A DNA stretch of 64,000 nucleotides from Bacillota bacterium. GTDB taxonomy: Bacteria; Bacillota; Clostridia; Acetivibrionales; DSM-1351. Below the pieces are notes generated by a model. The model saw only the letters and a list, made by a program, of their open reading frames with translations. It made no database searches and was not told the DNA's origin. The position numbers and the translations under genes are program-made. The stretch is taken from NCBI GenBank assembly GCA_023416275.1, contig JAEZIB010000120.1, positions 1 through 64,000 of the forward strand. Direction: 5' to 3'. Of this stretch, positions 28,909 to 36,682 are shown piece by piece; within the stretch, counting starts at the first letter, position 1; every line of letters starts with the position of its first letter.

Positions 28909-30758
28909 TAATTGTCACCTCCCAAATGCTCATCCTTATCAGCGTCTAAAAGCTCTGTTTCAAGACTGCTTTGAATATCATATATTTTTCTGTAAATTCC
29001 ATTTTCATTTGCCAGAAGTTCAGAATGGGTTCCCATTTCTGATATCTGACCATCATTTAGAACCATAATCACATCAGCCTGCATTAGTGTTGTAATTCTA
29101 TGCGAAACAAGAATGACTGTGCTGTGTGAAGTGTTTTCATTTAGCTGAGCACGAATTTTTGCATCTGTTTCAGCGTCTACAGCAGACAGAGAATCATCAA
29201 AAATCATGATTGGTGATTCTTGCATTAACATTCTTGCAATGGCTACTCTTTGCTTCTGTCCGCCTGATAGAGTAACTCCACGTTCTCCAACAATGGTATC
29301 ATAGCCTTTAGAAAACCCAAGTATTGCATCATCAACTGCTGCTATGCTTGCATTTCGGCGAATGAACTCAATATCATTTGTGTTCTTGAAGGCATCAATA
29401 TTCTCCTTAATTGTTTTAGAGAAAAGAAAGGGCTCTTGAAGGACAAAGCCAATATTGCTTCTCAAATAATCAAGCTTTATGTTTTTGATATTCACACCGC
29501 CGATTTCTATAGTCCCACCTTCATCAGGAAGATCGTAAAGCCTATCCAGCAAATACATAATTGTTGATTTTCCAGAGCCTGTTCCGCCTAAGATACCGAA
29601 AGTAGTACCGGACTTAATTGTAAATGAAATATTCTTAAGAACAGGCTTAACACCTTCATAGTCAAAATTAACATTTTTAAATTCAATGTCACCTGTCATG
29701 TCAGGTGTAACTGCACCCTCACAATCATTTTCTTCCTCTTCAGCAATAATTTCTTTGATACGACTGAGAGAAACACTGGTTTTACTCATTTCAGATAGTA
29801 TTCGTCCAAAATTTCTGATTGGCCATACCAGCATAGAATTATAGAAAATAAAAACTAAAAATTCTCCTAAGGTTATTACACCACTAGCAGCTTCGATAGA
29901 GCCAAAAATAATAATAAGCATTACTTGAAGACTTGAGAAAAAGTCACCGATACCCCAGTACTTACTAAGCAAAAAGCCTAACTTAATCCAGTAATTTGCG
30001 AAATAATCATTTTTAACATCAAAATTCTCAATCTCATGTGCTTGCCTTCCAAAAGCACGAACGACACGAACACCTGTAAAGTTTTCCTGAACCATAGCTG
30101 ATAGGGCACCTTCGGCCTCATCAGCATATTTAAATCTATCAGCAATTTTCTTATAGAAGATAGCTGAATAGGCAATTACAATAGGTATAAAAGCAAGAGC
30201 AATCAGAGAAAGCTTTATATTCATCAAAAACATCAGCAGGAGAGAGAAGGTTATTAAAAAAACCGTTCTGACCATCTCTATAAACTGCAGCAATAAAAAA
30301 TTTCGTACAACTTCAACGTCAGAGGTACAACGTTGAATAATATCACCAGTTTGATTTTTAACATGCCAGCTGTAAGGCAGCTTTTGGATGTGATCAAACA
30401 GATGATTACGAAGCTTTCTGATAGTACCTTCAGATGCCTTTGCAATACAAACTCTAAATAGATATGTAAAAGCACCTGATAATATTGCTAAAACAAGAGC
30501 TACTAGGGAACAGAGCAGAAGGTTGCTTCTAAGAATATCTCTGCCACCATGTAAGTTGATATAGTTTAAAATTACTTCTGGAAGCTTTAATGGCTCAGTT
30601 CCAATTACTGAGTCTATAATAATTTTGATAATCTGTGGCAAAAGATAGTTAAAAATAATTGCAAGCATCGTTGAAATAATTGCAAGAATAAATAACCATC
30701 TAAAGCCTTTAATAAAAGAATAAAGCATTTTTAGTCTGCCGTTATTGTTTTGCTCCAT
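28908..30758 (-). CDS. ABC exporter half-transporter, degenerate-Walker-B subunit
   Basis: A 616-residue membrane-ATPase fusion. The membrane part covers about residues 15-310. The ATPase has Walker A GGTGSGKST and a canonical LSGGQKQR signature, but Walker B reads MIFDDS, so the catalytic Glu is Asp. This marks it as the non-catalytic-site member of a heterodimer with the downstream gene. It is the first gene of the operon; its ribosome site GGGAGG belongs to a dispersed repeat (30759-30790). Confidence 0.93.
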   Translation of the reverse strand: MEQNNNGRLKMLYSFIKGFRWLFILAIISTMLAIIFNYLLPQIIKIIIDSVIGTEPLKLPEVILNYINLHGGRDILRSNLLLCSLVALVLAILSGAFTYLFRVCIAKASEGTIRKLRNHLFDHIQKLPYSWHVKNQTGDIIQRCTSDVEVVRNFLLLQFIEMVRTVFLITFSLLLMFLMNIKLSLIALAFIPIVIAYSAIFYKKIADRFKYADEAEGALSAMVQENFTGVRVVRAFGRQAHEIENFDVKNDYFANYWIKLGFLLSKYWGIGDFFSSLQVMLIIIFGSIEAASGVITLGEFLVFIFYNSMLVWPIRNFGRILSEMSKTSVSLSRIKEIIAEEEENDCEGAVTPDMTGDIEFKNVNFDYEGVKPVLKNISFTIKSGTTFGILGGTGSGKSTIMYLLDRLYDLPDEGGTIEIGGVNIKNIKLDYLRSNIGFVLQEPFLFSKTIKENIDAFKNTNDIEFIRRNASIAAVDDAILGFSKGYDTIVGERGVTLSGGQKQRVAIARMLMQESPIMIFDDSLSAVDAETDAKIRAQLNENTSHSTVILVSHRITTLMQADVIMVLNDGQISEMGTHSELLANENGIYRKIYDIQSSLETELLDADKDEHLGGDN

Positions 30759-30790
30759 ACTATCCTCCCACGCCTATTTTAGGCAAAATA
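30759..30790 (-). repeat. Repeat C, copy upstream of the ABC exporter, supplying its ribosome site
   Basis: On the minus strand a GCCTAAAATAGGC hairpin is followed by GTGGGAGGATAGT and the ATG of the exporter gene. The pattern matches those before tmcAL and the CARDB gene. Confidence 0.6.
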
Positions 30791-31284
30791 TTGAAACTAT
30801 AGGTGGAGAACCTATGATTTCTTAAACAATTTTATTATTACCACAGAGTTAATTATCATTTATATTTAACTTTTATAAACAATGAATTACAAAGTAAAGT
30901 ATCAGCTCACTAACCTACATGGAAAGTTTTCCTGTACTAATTTTTATCAATAGCTGCTGAAAAAATAACTGCTTGATGAATGACAAAAAACATGCATGAA
31001 TACTGGCTTTGCTAGTATATTAAAACTAAATATTTGTATTGATTCAGCAAGCTTTATTCACAAACTAATTAATGCAATTATTTCTAGCACAACTTTCAAT
31101 TGACAAGTATGAACACCTTCAATTTCAACTGCAGAAGTTTAATATACATCAAAAAATACACAAAAATAGGGAATAAAAAAACACGATAACTCATCGTGTT
31201 AATAATACTATAAATGACGGTTACTCAAGTGGTTAACCTAATAGAAAGTATATAAAGTACAAACTATATAGGTTCAATATTAAA
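30791..31284. other. Intergenic region, mostly empty
   Basis: No gene seen. GTATGAACACC near 31107, next to CAACTTTCAATTGACAAG, resembles a decayed CTCAACTTTCC-family repeat. A terminator for a leftward micro-transcript lies at 31174-31200. Confidence 0.5.
31174..31200 (-). terminator. Intrinsic terminator of a small leftward transcript
   Basis: AACACGAT and ATCGTGTT form an 8-bp stem with a 5-nt loop, followed on the minus strand by seven T residues. Confidence 0.75.
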
Positions 31285-31323
31285 TTATTGATAAAACACC
31301 TCATAAATTTTAGCTGTTCTCAT
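31285..31323 (-). CDS. Putative 12-residue micro-peptide
   Basis: The frame MRTAKIYEVFYQ runs from an ATG at 31323 to TAA at 31285. AAAGGAG lies 11 nt upstream. It is the only frame with a ribosome site between a strong leftward promoter (31399-31428) and a terminator (31174-31200). It may be a true small peptide, a leader peptide, or what is left after loss of an operon. No family is recognisable. Confidence 0.35.
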   Translation of the reverse strand: MRTAKIYEVFYQ

Positions 31324-31360
31324 TTTTTAATACACTCCTTTCACCGTAGAATTGTTTGTA

Positions 31361-31406
31361 AATACTATTACAAAGTAGGATAAAACACTTACTTTGTAAT
31401 AGTATT
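31361..31406. repeat. 17-bp perfect inverted repeat, likely operator
   Basis: AATACTATTACAAAGTA at 31361-31377 and its exact complement at 31390-31406 are separated by 12 bp. Each arm is itself roughly symmetric (TACT...AGTA), as expected for two dimer sites. The right arm covers the -10 box of the leftward promoter, so a bound repressor would block it. Confidence 0.7.
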
Positions 31407-31428
31407 ACACAATGGTAAGTTGTGTCAA
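31399..31428 (-). promoter_or_regulatory. Leftward sigma-A promoter overlapped by an operator
   Basis: On the minus strand TTGACA (31423-31428) and TACTAT (31399-31404) are 18 bp apart. The predicted transcript runs about 200 nt to the terminator at 31174-31200. Confidence 0.7.
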
Positions 31429-31644
31429 TAGTTTTTATGCATTTGTAATAGTTAATTTCAAGATTAGTTTTGCTACTAAATCAACTTATATAGGATTATT
31501 CATTAATAGAAGTACTTAGCTTTTTTGGTGAAAAGTAGTACTTGAATGAAAAATAATATTTGCCATAAAGCTTGATATTGCAAGGCTTTAATAGTATATC
31601 CAGACGAAGTTTGAAGGACAAAAATAATAGCTCTACGCAAAATA

Positions 31645-31686
31645 AAAACCCTGAACACAGCGTAATCGCGAATGTACAAGGCTTTA
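31645..31686 (-). terminator. Probable terminator of tRNA-Tyr
   Basis: On the minus strand AAAGCCTTG pairs with CAGGGTTTT, using some G-T pairs, and is followed by a T-rich run directly after the tRNA. It is weaker than the other terminators here. Confidence 0.5.
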
Positions 31687-31687
31687 T

Positions 31688-31772
31688 TGGTGGAAGGAGA
31701 TGGATTCGAACCATCGAAGCGAGACGCAACAGATTTACAGTCTGCCCCCTTTGGCCACTCGGGAACCCTTCC
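31688..31772 (-). tRNA. tRNA-Tyr (anticodon GTA)
   Basis: On the minus strand the acceptor arms GGAAGGG and TCCTTCC pair, and the anticodon loop CTGTAAA carries GTA. The extra arm is long, as in tyrosine tRNAs (85 nt with the encoded CCA). Confidence 0.96.
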
Positions 31773-31815
31773 GTGTTTATCAAACAAAATGTCACAGATT
31801 TTTGCGACAAGTAAG

Positions 31816-31844
31816 ATTATGCATTAATTTATTCAAAATGTCAA
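31816..31844 (-). promoter_or_regulatory. Sigma-A promoter of tRNA-Tyr
   Basis: On the minus strand TTGACA (31839-31844) and CATAAT (31816-31821) are 17 bp apart, about 44 nt before the tRNA. Confidence 0.8.
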
Positions 31845-32202
31845 CACTTTTTTTGCAATTAATAATCTGATTTTTTAAGATTTTTTAAGTCCTGATTTTT
31901 AAGTGCCTTTTATTTTTTAATAATAAGAAAAAATTTCACAATCCATATGGTGAAGCAGGTGTTTGTTCTGTTTTTGCAGTAAGTTCTGCTAGAACTTAAT
32001 TGAAACATTGTCTGCCATTTTAAACGAATAGTCTGTTTAAGGGTACTACACAAATTTTATTATTTTCGTATGTGGTATTTTTATAGCATCATATATAAAA
32101 ATTTAAATATCTAGTATAAAGATTTAAAACTGGTAATCTAGATGTTAGGTTTACATTGAAAAGGGTTAAGTAAATGGGGAGAGCATAGACGTATATACTA
32201 AA

Positions 32203-32241
32203 CAAAAAATCCAACTTAGAAATGCTTAAATTGGATTTTTT
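32203..32241 (-). terminator. Terminator of the tRNA-Met/Phe unit
   Basis: On the minus strand AAATCCAATTTA pairs with TAAGTTGGATTT and is followed by a T-run, immediately after tRNA-Phe. Confidence 0.8.
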
Positions 32242-32317
32242 TGGTGCCCAGAGCCGGAATCGAACCAGCGACACGGGGATTTTCAGTCCCCTGCTCTACC
32301 GACTGAGCTATCTGGGC
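32242..32317 (-). tRNA. tRNA-Phe (anticodon GAA)
   Basis: On the minus strand the acceptor arms GCCCAGA and TCTGGGC pair. The anticodon loop CTGAAAA carries GAA, and the T-loop is TTCGATT. CCA is encoded. Confidence 0.97.
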
Positions 32318-32362
32318 GTTTAACGATATTTAATTATATGTACGTATCTTAAAGGAATTAAA

Positions 32363-32439
32363 TGGTGGGCCTTCAGGGACTCGAACCCCGGACCAACCGG
32401 TTATGAGCCGGTTGCTCTAACCAACTGAGCTAAAGGCCC
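32363..32439 (-). tRNA. tRNA with CAT anticodon (elongator Met or Ile2)
   Basis: On the minus strand GGGCCTT and AAGGCCC form the acceptor stem. The anticodon loop CTCATAA lies between ACCGG and CCGGT. The first acceptor pair is G-C, so it is not an initiator tRNA. A CAT anticodon may be elongator Met or lysidine-modified Ile2; I cannot separate the two by eye. It is transcribed with tRNA-Phe. Confidence 0.93.
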
Positions 32440-32459
32440 TCAAGAAACGAACGAACCTT

Positions 32460-32488
32460 AGTATAATAAAAAAAGTAGATTATGTCAA
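32460..32488 (-). promoter_or_regulatory. Sigma-A promoter of the tRNA-Met/Ile2 and tRNA-Phe unit
   Basis: On the minus strand TTGACA (32483-32488) and TATACT (32460-32465) are exactly 17 bp apart. The first tRNA begins 20 nt after the -10 box. Confidence 0.88.
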
Positions 32489-32588
32489 TAGTAAATTTAA
32501 AAAAATCTAAACCTAATTTTTAAGGTTTCGTTACTAGGGAACATTTTTTGAAAGTTCTGTTTCCAGATACACTTTCAAAAACTACTTG

Positions 32589-32654
32589 CAAAAACCACTT
32601 GTGGTTTTTGTGGCTCGAAAATGCACTATGATTAGTACAAATTTTATTTTCGAG
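32589..32654. repeat. Repeat B, copy 1 (double hairpin)
   Basis: Hairpin 1 is CAAAAACCAC-TT-GTGGTTTTTG at 32589-32610. Hairpin 2 has arms CTCGAAAAT and ATTTTCGAG. The copy is inverted compared with those at 34044, 34222 and 40650. Confidence 0.75.
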
Positions 32655-32868
32655 TTAACACCTATGAAATTTAAGAAAAATTTGTTAGAATGTTATACTG
32701 AAATGTATTTATTTTTTAATTTATTGGTGTAAATATATTTTTTGATGTTTAATAATAGGCTAATAATATAAAAGAAAAATTAATAGTAAAGTGTAAAAAA
32801 TAATAGAGAATAACTATTTTTCATAAGGTCGTTATTGCTGGGTTTAGTATTTTTATATGTCAATTATT

Positions 32869-32914
32869 AACGTTTTAGGCATCCTCATCGCGAAGGCTTT
32901 AAACTATGATTGAC
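32869..32914. repeat. Inverted-repeat element (AGTCAATT family), copy 4
   Basis: GTCAAT at 32869 pairs with ATTGAC ending at 32914, with inner partial pairing around GTTTTAGGC and GGCTTTAAAC. It ends about 48 nt before the first M42 peptidase start. Confidence 0.5.
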
Positions 32915-32961
32915 TATAGCAACATACTTTACACAATTTCAACAGAAAAGAGGAATACTAC

Positions 32962-34011
32962 ATGAATATAACTGAGAATCTAAAATACTTATCAGAGCTT
33001 GTTGCTGTAGCAGGGTTTGAAAAAGCTTCTGCTGAAAAGATTGCGGAGTTGTTTAAGGGCGGCTGCGATTATGTAGAGGTTGATAAATTTTCAAATGTAA
33101 TTTGTATAAAAAAGGGAACTAGTGACAAAGCAAAAAAAATTATGATAACTGCTCATATTGATGAAATTGGATTTTTAGTAAGGTCAGTAGATGAAAAAGG
33201 ATTTGTTGGAATTACAAACATTGGTGGAATTGATAGCAAAATCTTATTGGCACAGGAAGTAATAATTCATGGGAAGCAGGAGGTTGTGGGCATTATAGGT
33301 GCTACACCACCACATCTGCTGAAGGTAGAAGATGCAGCAAAACCGGTTAAAATTCAGGATTTATATGTGGATACAGGATTTACTCAAAAAGAACTAAAAG
33401 AAATTATTTCTGTGGGAGATACTGTTTCATTTAAAACAGATTTTAACATTATGAATGTGCAAAAAGTTAGTGGTAAGTCTTTTGACAATAGAGCTAGTGT
33501 AGCATGTTTGATAGAGATATTGGAATATTTAAAGAATGTTAAACATGAAAATGATATTATTTTTGTTGCCTCAACACAGGAAGAAACGTCTTTGGTTGGA
33601 GTAAAAACGGCATCCTATTCACTAATGCCTGATGCAGCAGTTGTAATAGATACATGTCATGGTGATATTCCTGACCTTTCAAAGGATTATTCTTCAACAC
33701 CTGGAAAAGGCCCTGAAATTTCTATTGGACCCAACCTACACCCGAAAATGGTTAATAAGTTGTTCGAGCTAGGAGAAGAATATTATATTCCATTTCAAAA
33801 AATGGTTGAAGCTGGTGATACAGGAACAGAAGCATGGGCAACACAGGTTAGTACAAAAGGAATCCCTACGGTACTGCTTTCCATTCCAATCAGATATATG
33901 CATACTGCTGTAGAAACATTAAATATTGAGGATATTAAATTTACTGCCAGACTTGTAGCAGAATTTGTAAAAATAGGTAGCACTCAGTTAGGAGATTTAG
34001 TTTCAATATAA
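32962..34011 (+). CDS. M42 family metallo-aminopeptidase, copy 1
   Basis: A 349-residue dinuclear-metal aminopeptidase of the M42 family (related to TET and cellulase-associated endoglucanase M proteins), which trims short peptides in the cytosol. The visible metal and catalytic residues are TAHIDEIGF, FDNRAS, STQEET, VIDTCHGD and YMHTAVE, in the expected order. AAGAGG lies upstream of the ATG. It is the first of three adjacent M42 genes, probably from local duplication followed by divergence, since identity between them is only moderate. Confidence 0.93.
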   Translation: MNITENLKYLSELVAVAGFEKASAEKIAELFKGGCDYVEVDKFSNVICIKKGTSDKAKKIMITAHIDEIGFLVRSVDEKGFVGITNIGGIDSKILLAQEVIIHGKQEVVGIIGATPPHLLKVEDAAKPVKIQDLYVDTGFTQKELKEIISVGDTVSFKTDFNIMNVQKVSGKSFDNRASVACLIEILEYLKNVKHENDIIFVASTQEETSLVGVKTASYSLMPDAAVVIDTCHGDIPDLSKDYSSTPGKGPEISIGPNLHPKMVNKLFELGEEYYIPFQKMVEAGDTGTEAWATQVSTKGIPTVLLSIPIRYMHTAVETLNIEDIKFTARLVAEFVKIGSTQLGDLVSI

Positions 34012-34040
34012 TTTTTGCCCAAAGTCGGCGTAGGAGGTTA
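34011..34040 (+). repeat. Repeat C hairpin followed by GGAGG, copy without a gene
   Basis: TTTTTGCCC-AAAGTC-GGCG is followed by TAGGAGGTTATCAG. It is the same module that supplies ribosome sites elsewhere, but here it runs directly into repeat B instead of a start codon. Confidence 0.6.
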
Positions 34041-34043
34041 TCA

Positions 34044-34108
34044 GCTCGAAACAATAGTTTGTCCAACATGGTGCGTTTTCGAGCCGCAAAAACCACAAGT
34101 GGTTTTTG
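34044..34108. repeat. Repeat B, copy 2
   Basis: GCTCGAAA and TTTCGAGC arms (34044-34084) enclose GTCCAACATGGTGC; CAAAAACCAC-AA-GTGGTTTTTG follows at 34087-34108. Confidence 0.8.
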
Positions 34109-34191
34109 TAGTTTAGGTGGATGGAGCAGTGAAAATTACTGCGTACCTCCGTGAAGCTGAGGTTCTCCACTGATAGCTTTACCAAATTTAT

Positions 34192-34287
34192 ATACCCAAA
34201 TTGGGCGTGGGAGGGTTATCAGCTCGAAAATAAAGTTTGTACGAACATGGCGCATTTTCGAGCCACAAAAACCACAAGTGGTTTTTG
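34192..34287. repeat. Repeat C plus repeat B, second tandem unit
   Basis: ACCCAAATTGGGC then GTGGGAGGGTTATC (34194-34220) runs into GCTCGAAAAT and ATTTTCGAGC arms and CAAAAACCAC-AA-GTGGTTTTTG (34266-34287). The unit repeats the one at 34011-34108 with a period of 177 bp. The segment between them, read on the minus strand (CTATCAGTGGAGAACCTCAG), resembles the flank of the repeat C copy at 30759. Confidence 0.75.
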
Positions 34288-34318
34288 ACAGTGTGAGTGG
34301 AATAGATTGGAGGATAAT

Positions 34319-35380
34319 ATGCTTATAAAAGAACTTACAGATTTAAATGGTGTTTCAGGTAATGAAAAAGAAGTTAGAGATTTTATTATTCAAAAAATAG
34401 ATAATTATTGTGATTCTATAAAAGTTGATTCGATTGGAAATGTTATTGCCTATAAAAAGGGAACAAACAGCACGGACACTGGCAAACTTAAAGTAATGCT
34501 GTCTGCACATATGGATGAAGTGGGTTTTATTGTATCGGGACATACAGATAAGGGGTTTATAAAGTTTAAGTCGGTAGGAGGTATAGATGATAGAATACTT
34601 CCTGGGAAAAAAGTTTTGGTAGGAAATAAAAAACTGGCTGGCGTCATAGGTTCAAAACCCATACATCAACAGGATAAAGAAGAAAGAGAGCGGATTACCA
34701 AAATTAAAAATTTGTATATTGATATTGGGGCGGATACCAAGGAGGAGGCTGAAAAACTGGCGCCTCTCGGAGAATATATAGCCTTTGACAGTCAGTATGT
34801 GGAGCTTGGTAGGGATTGCATAAAGGCAAAAGCACTTGATGACAGGGTGGGGTGTGCAGTCTTAATTGAGGTTTTAAAACATAGATTTGACTTTGATATA
34901 TATGTTTGCTTTACGGTACAGGAGGAAGTTGGATTAAGAGGTGCGCAGATAGCAGCTTATAGTGTAATGCCTGATGTGGCGTTAGTAATAGAAGGAACAA
35001 CTTGTGCAGATGTTCCCAACGTAGAGCCCCATGACTATACAACTGTATTGGGAAATGGTGCTGCACTTACAATAATGGACAGAACCTGTTATTGCGATAA
35101 AGGAATGGTACGCTTCCTTTGCAATGTAGCTGCTAAAAATAATATTAAGTTCCAGTATAAGCAAACTACTACAGGGGGAAATGATTCAGGGCAAATTCAA
35201 AGAACTGGAACAGGTGTAAAGATAGCTTCTATTTCAGTACCTTGCAGATATATACATTCACCTGTGTCTGTAATGTGCAGAAGTGATTATGAAAGTGTAG
35301 AGAGGCTTACTCTTGCAGCATTAAATGAAATGAATAAGGATAAGGATTTTTTTAAAACTCTTCACAAATTAATTTGTTAA
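34319..35380 (+). CDS. M42 family metallo-aminopeptidase, copy 2
   Basis: A 353-residue M42 peptidase. The motifs are SAHMDEVGF, LDDRVGC, TVQEEVGLRG, VIEGTTCAD, TGGNDSG and YIHSPVS. The metal ligand after the QEE pair is carried in VIEGTTCAD, where Glu replaces the usual Asp; the TTCADVP form is seen in other M42 proteins too. The start is the ATG at 34319 with GGAGG 6 nt upstream. It follows the tandem repeat block and precedes a third copy by 65 bp. Confidence 0.93.
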   Translation: MLIKELTDLNGVSGNEKEVRDFIIQKIDNYCDSIKVDSIGNVIAYKKGTNSTDTGKLKVMLSAHMDEVGFIVSGHTDKGFIKFKSVGGIDDRILPGKKVLVGNKKLAGVIGSKPIHQQDKEERERITKIKNLYIDIGADTKEEAEKLAPLGEYIAFDSQYVELGRDCIKAKALDDRVGCAVLIEVLKHRFDFDIYVCFTVQEEVGLRGAQIAAYSVMPDVALVIEGTTCADVPNVEPHDYTTVLGNGAALTIMDRTCYCDKGMVRFLCNVAAKNNIKFQYKQTTTGGNDSGQIQRTGTGVKIASISVPCRYIHSPVSVMCRSDYESVERLTLAALNEMNKDKDFFKTLHKLIC

Positions 35381-35445
35381 TAAAGAGTATTGATTTAATT
35401 ACTGGGAAAGTTGAGTAAATAAATTTTATATAATTGGAGGGTACC

Positions 35446-36447
35446 ATGCAGGAATTATTAAAGAAGGTAACTCAAGCTTTTGGAGTATCAGGAAATGAGG
35501 AAGAAATAAGGGATGTAATTACTTCGGAGATAAAAAAATATGTTGATGAAATAAAAGTTGATAATATGGGTAATTTGATTGCAATCAGGAATGGGAAAAA
35601 TAAGACAGGTAGTCAGGCAAAAAAGATAATGCTTGCTGCACATATGGATGAAATAGGTATTATAGCTACCTTTATTGATGACAAGGGCTTTATACGTTTT
35701 TCGAATATTGGTGGGGTATCAGCCTTTAACTCCTTAGCACAGAGAGTTAGATTTAAAAATGGCACTATTGGCTGTATAAGTGTAGAAGAAAAGCTGGAAG
35801 ATTACAAAAACCTTAAGCTGGATAAAATGTTCATAGATATTGGTTGTAAAAATAGGGAAGAAGCTGAAAAGTTAGTGAAAATTGGAGATGCTGCCACCTT
35901 TATAGGAGATTTCTACGTCCAAGGTAGCTGTGCAATTTCAAAGGCAATGGACAATAGAAGTGGATGTGCTGTATTGATTGAGCTAGCGAAGACTCTTCCT
36001 AAAACAGATAATGAAGTTTATTTTGTTTTCACTACACAAGAAGAGGTTGGGCAAAGGGGAGCAAAAACAGCAGCATTTGGTATAATGCCTGATTGTGCAA
36101 TTGCAATTGATGTTACACTAACTGGAGATACGCCCCAGTGTAAGGACAGAGAAGTTAAATTAGGTAGAGGGCCTGCAATTAAAGTCAAGGATAGTGCCTA
36201 TATTGCTCATCCTCAGATACGTAGAGAGCTTGAGGAACTAGCCAAAAGAAATAGTATTCCATATACATTGGAATTGCTTGATAGAGGAGGAAGTGACCCA
36301 GGAGCCATACAGTCTACAGGCAACGGAGTACCTTGCGGAGGAATTTCCATACCTTGCAGATATGTTCACTCACCGTCTGAAATGGTTAACTTAGAAGATT
36401 TGCGAAATTGTGTAAAGCTAGCAGAATTGTATGTTAAGAAGACTTAG
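35446..36447 (+). CDS. M42 family metallo-aminopeptidase, copy 3
   Basis: A 333-residue M42 peptidase with AAHMDEIGI, MDNRSGC, TTQEEVGQRG, AIDVTLTGDTP, DRGGSDPGAIQ and YVHSPSE. The start was set at the ATG at 35446 with TGGAGGG upstream. The upstream gap contains the right end of a CTCAACTTTCC-family repeat (GGGAAAGTTGAGTAAAT at about 35403). With the two preceding genes it should give the cell a set of cytosolic peptide-trimming enzymes with different preferences. Confidence 0.93.
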   Translation: MQELLKKVTQAFGVSGNEEEIRDVITSEIKKYVDEIKVDNMGNLIAIRNGKNKTGSQAKKIMLAAHMDEIGIIATFIDDKGFIRFSNIGGVSAFNSLAQRVRFKNGTIGCISVEEKLEDYKNLKLDKMFIDIGCKNREEAEKLVKIGDAATFIGDFYVQGSCAISKAMDNRSGCAVLIELAKTLPKTDNEVYFVFTTQEEVGQRGAKTAAFGIMPDCAIAIDVTLTGDTPQCKDREVKLGRGPAIKVKDSAYIAHPQIRRELEELAKRNSIPYTLELLDRGGSDPGAIQSTGNGVPCGGISIPCRYVHSPSEMVNLEDLRNCVKLAELYVKKT

Positions 36448-36682
36448 CCTGTTGGATCAAAAAGCGAACAGGGAGGCTTTAGTCGCAGCAAATATTCGAA
36501 CATTTTTAATATTTTTAATGCAATCATTCGGATTTTATTGTATAATATTTGATGTTGCAGAGAAGCTGCTAGCTTTAATTATAAAATGGCTGATATATTA
36601 GCTATAAATCAGGGCTTAAAAATAATTGACAAATGATTAAAGCTTTTTAACAATATAGTATCAAATGGAGGAAAATTTTTAC

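Larger units (their letters stand above)
31773..32241. other. Spacer between tRNA genes
   Basis: The spacer holds the tRNA-Tyr promoter (31816-31844) and the terminator of tRNA-Phe (32203-32241). Nothing else is supported in the remaining 350 bases. Confidence 0.5.
32489..32961. other. Intergenic region with two dispersed repeats
   Basis: No gene seen. It holds repeat B (32589-32654) and an AGTCAATT-family repeat (32869-32914) in front of the first M42 peptidase. Confidence 0.5.

Noticed and set aside
31496..31814. Open frames on both strands around 31.5-31.8 kb
   Set aside because: They are read across the tRNA-Tyr gene and its flanks and reflect the tRNA sequence, not proteins.
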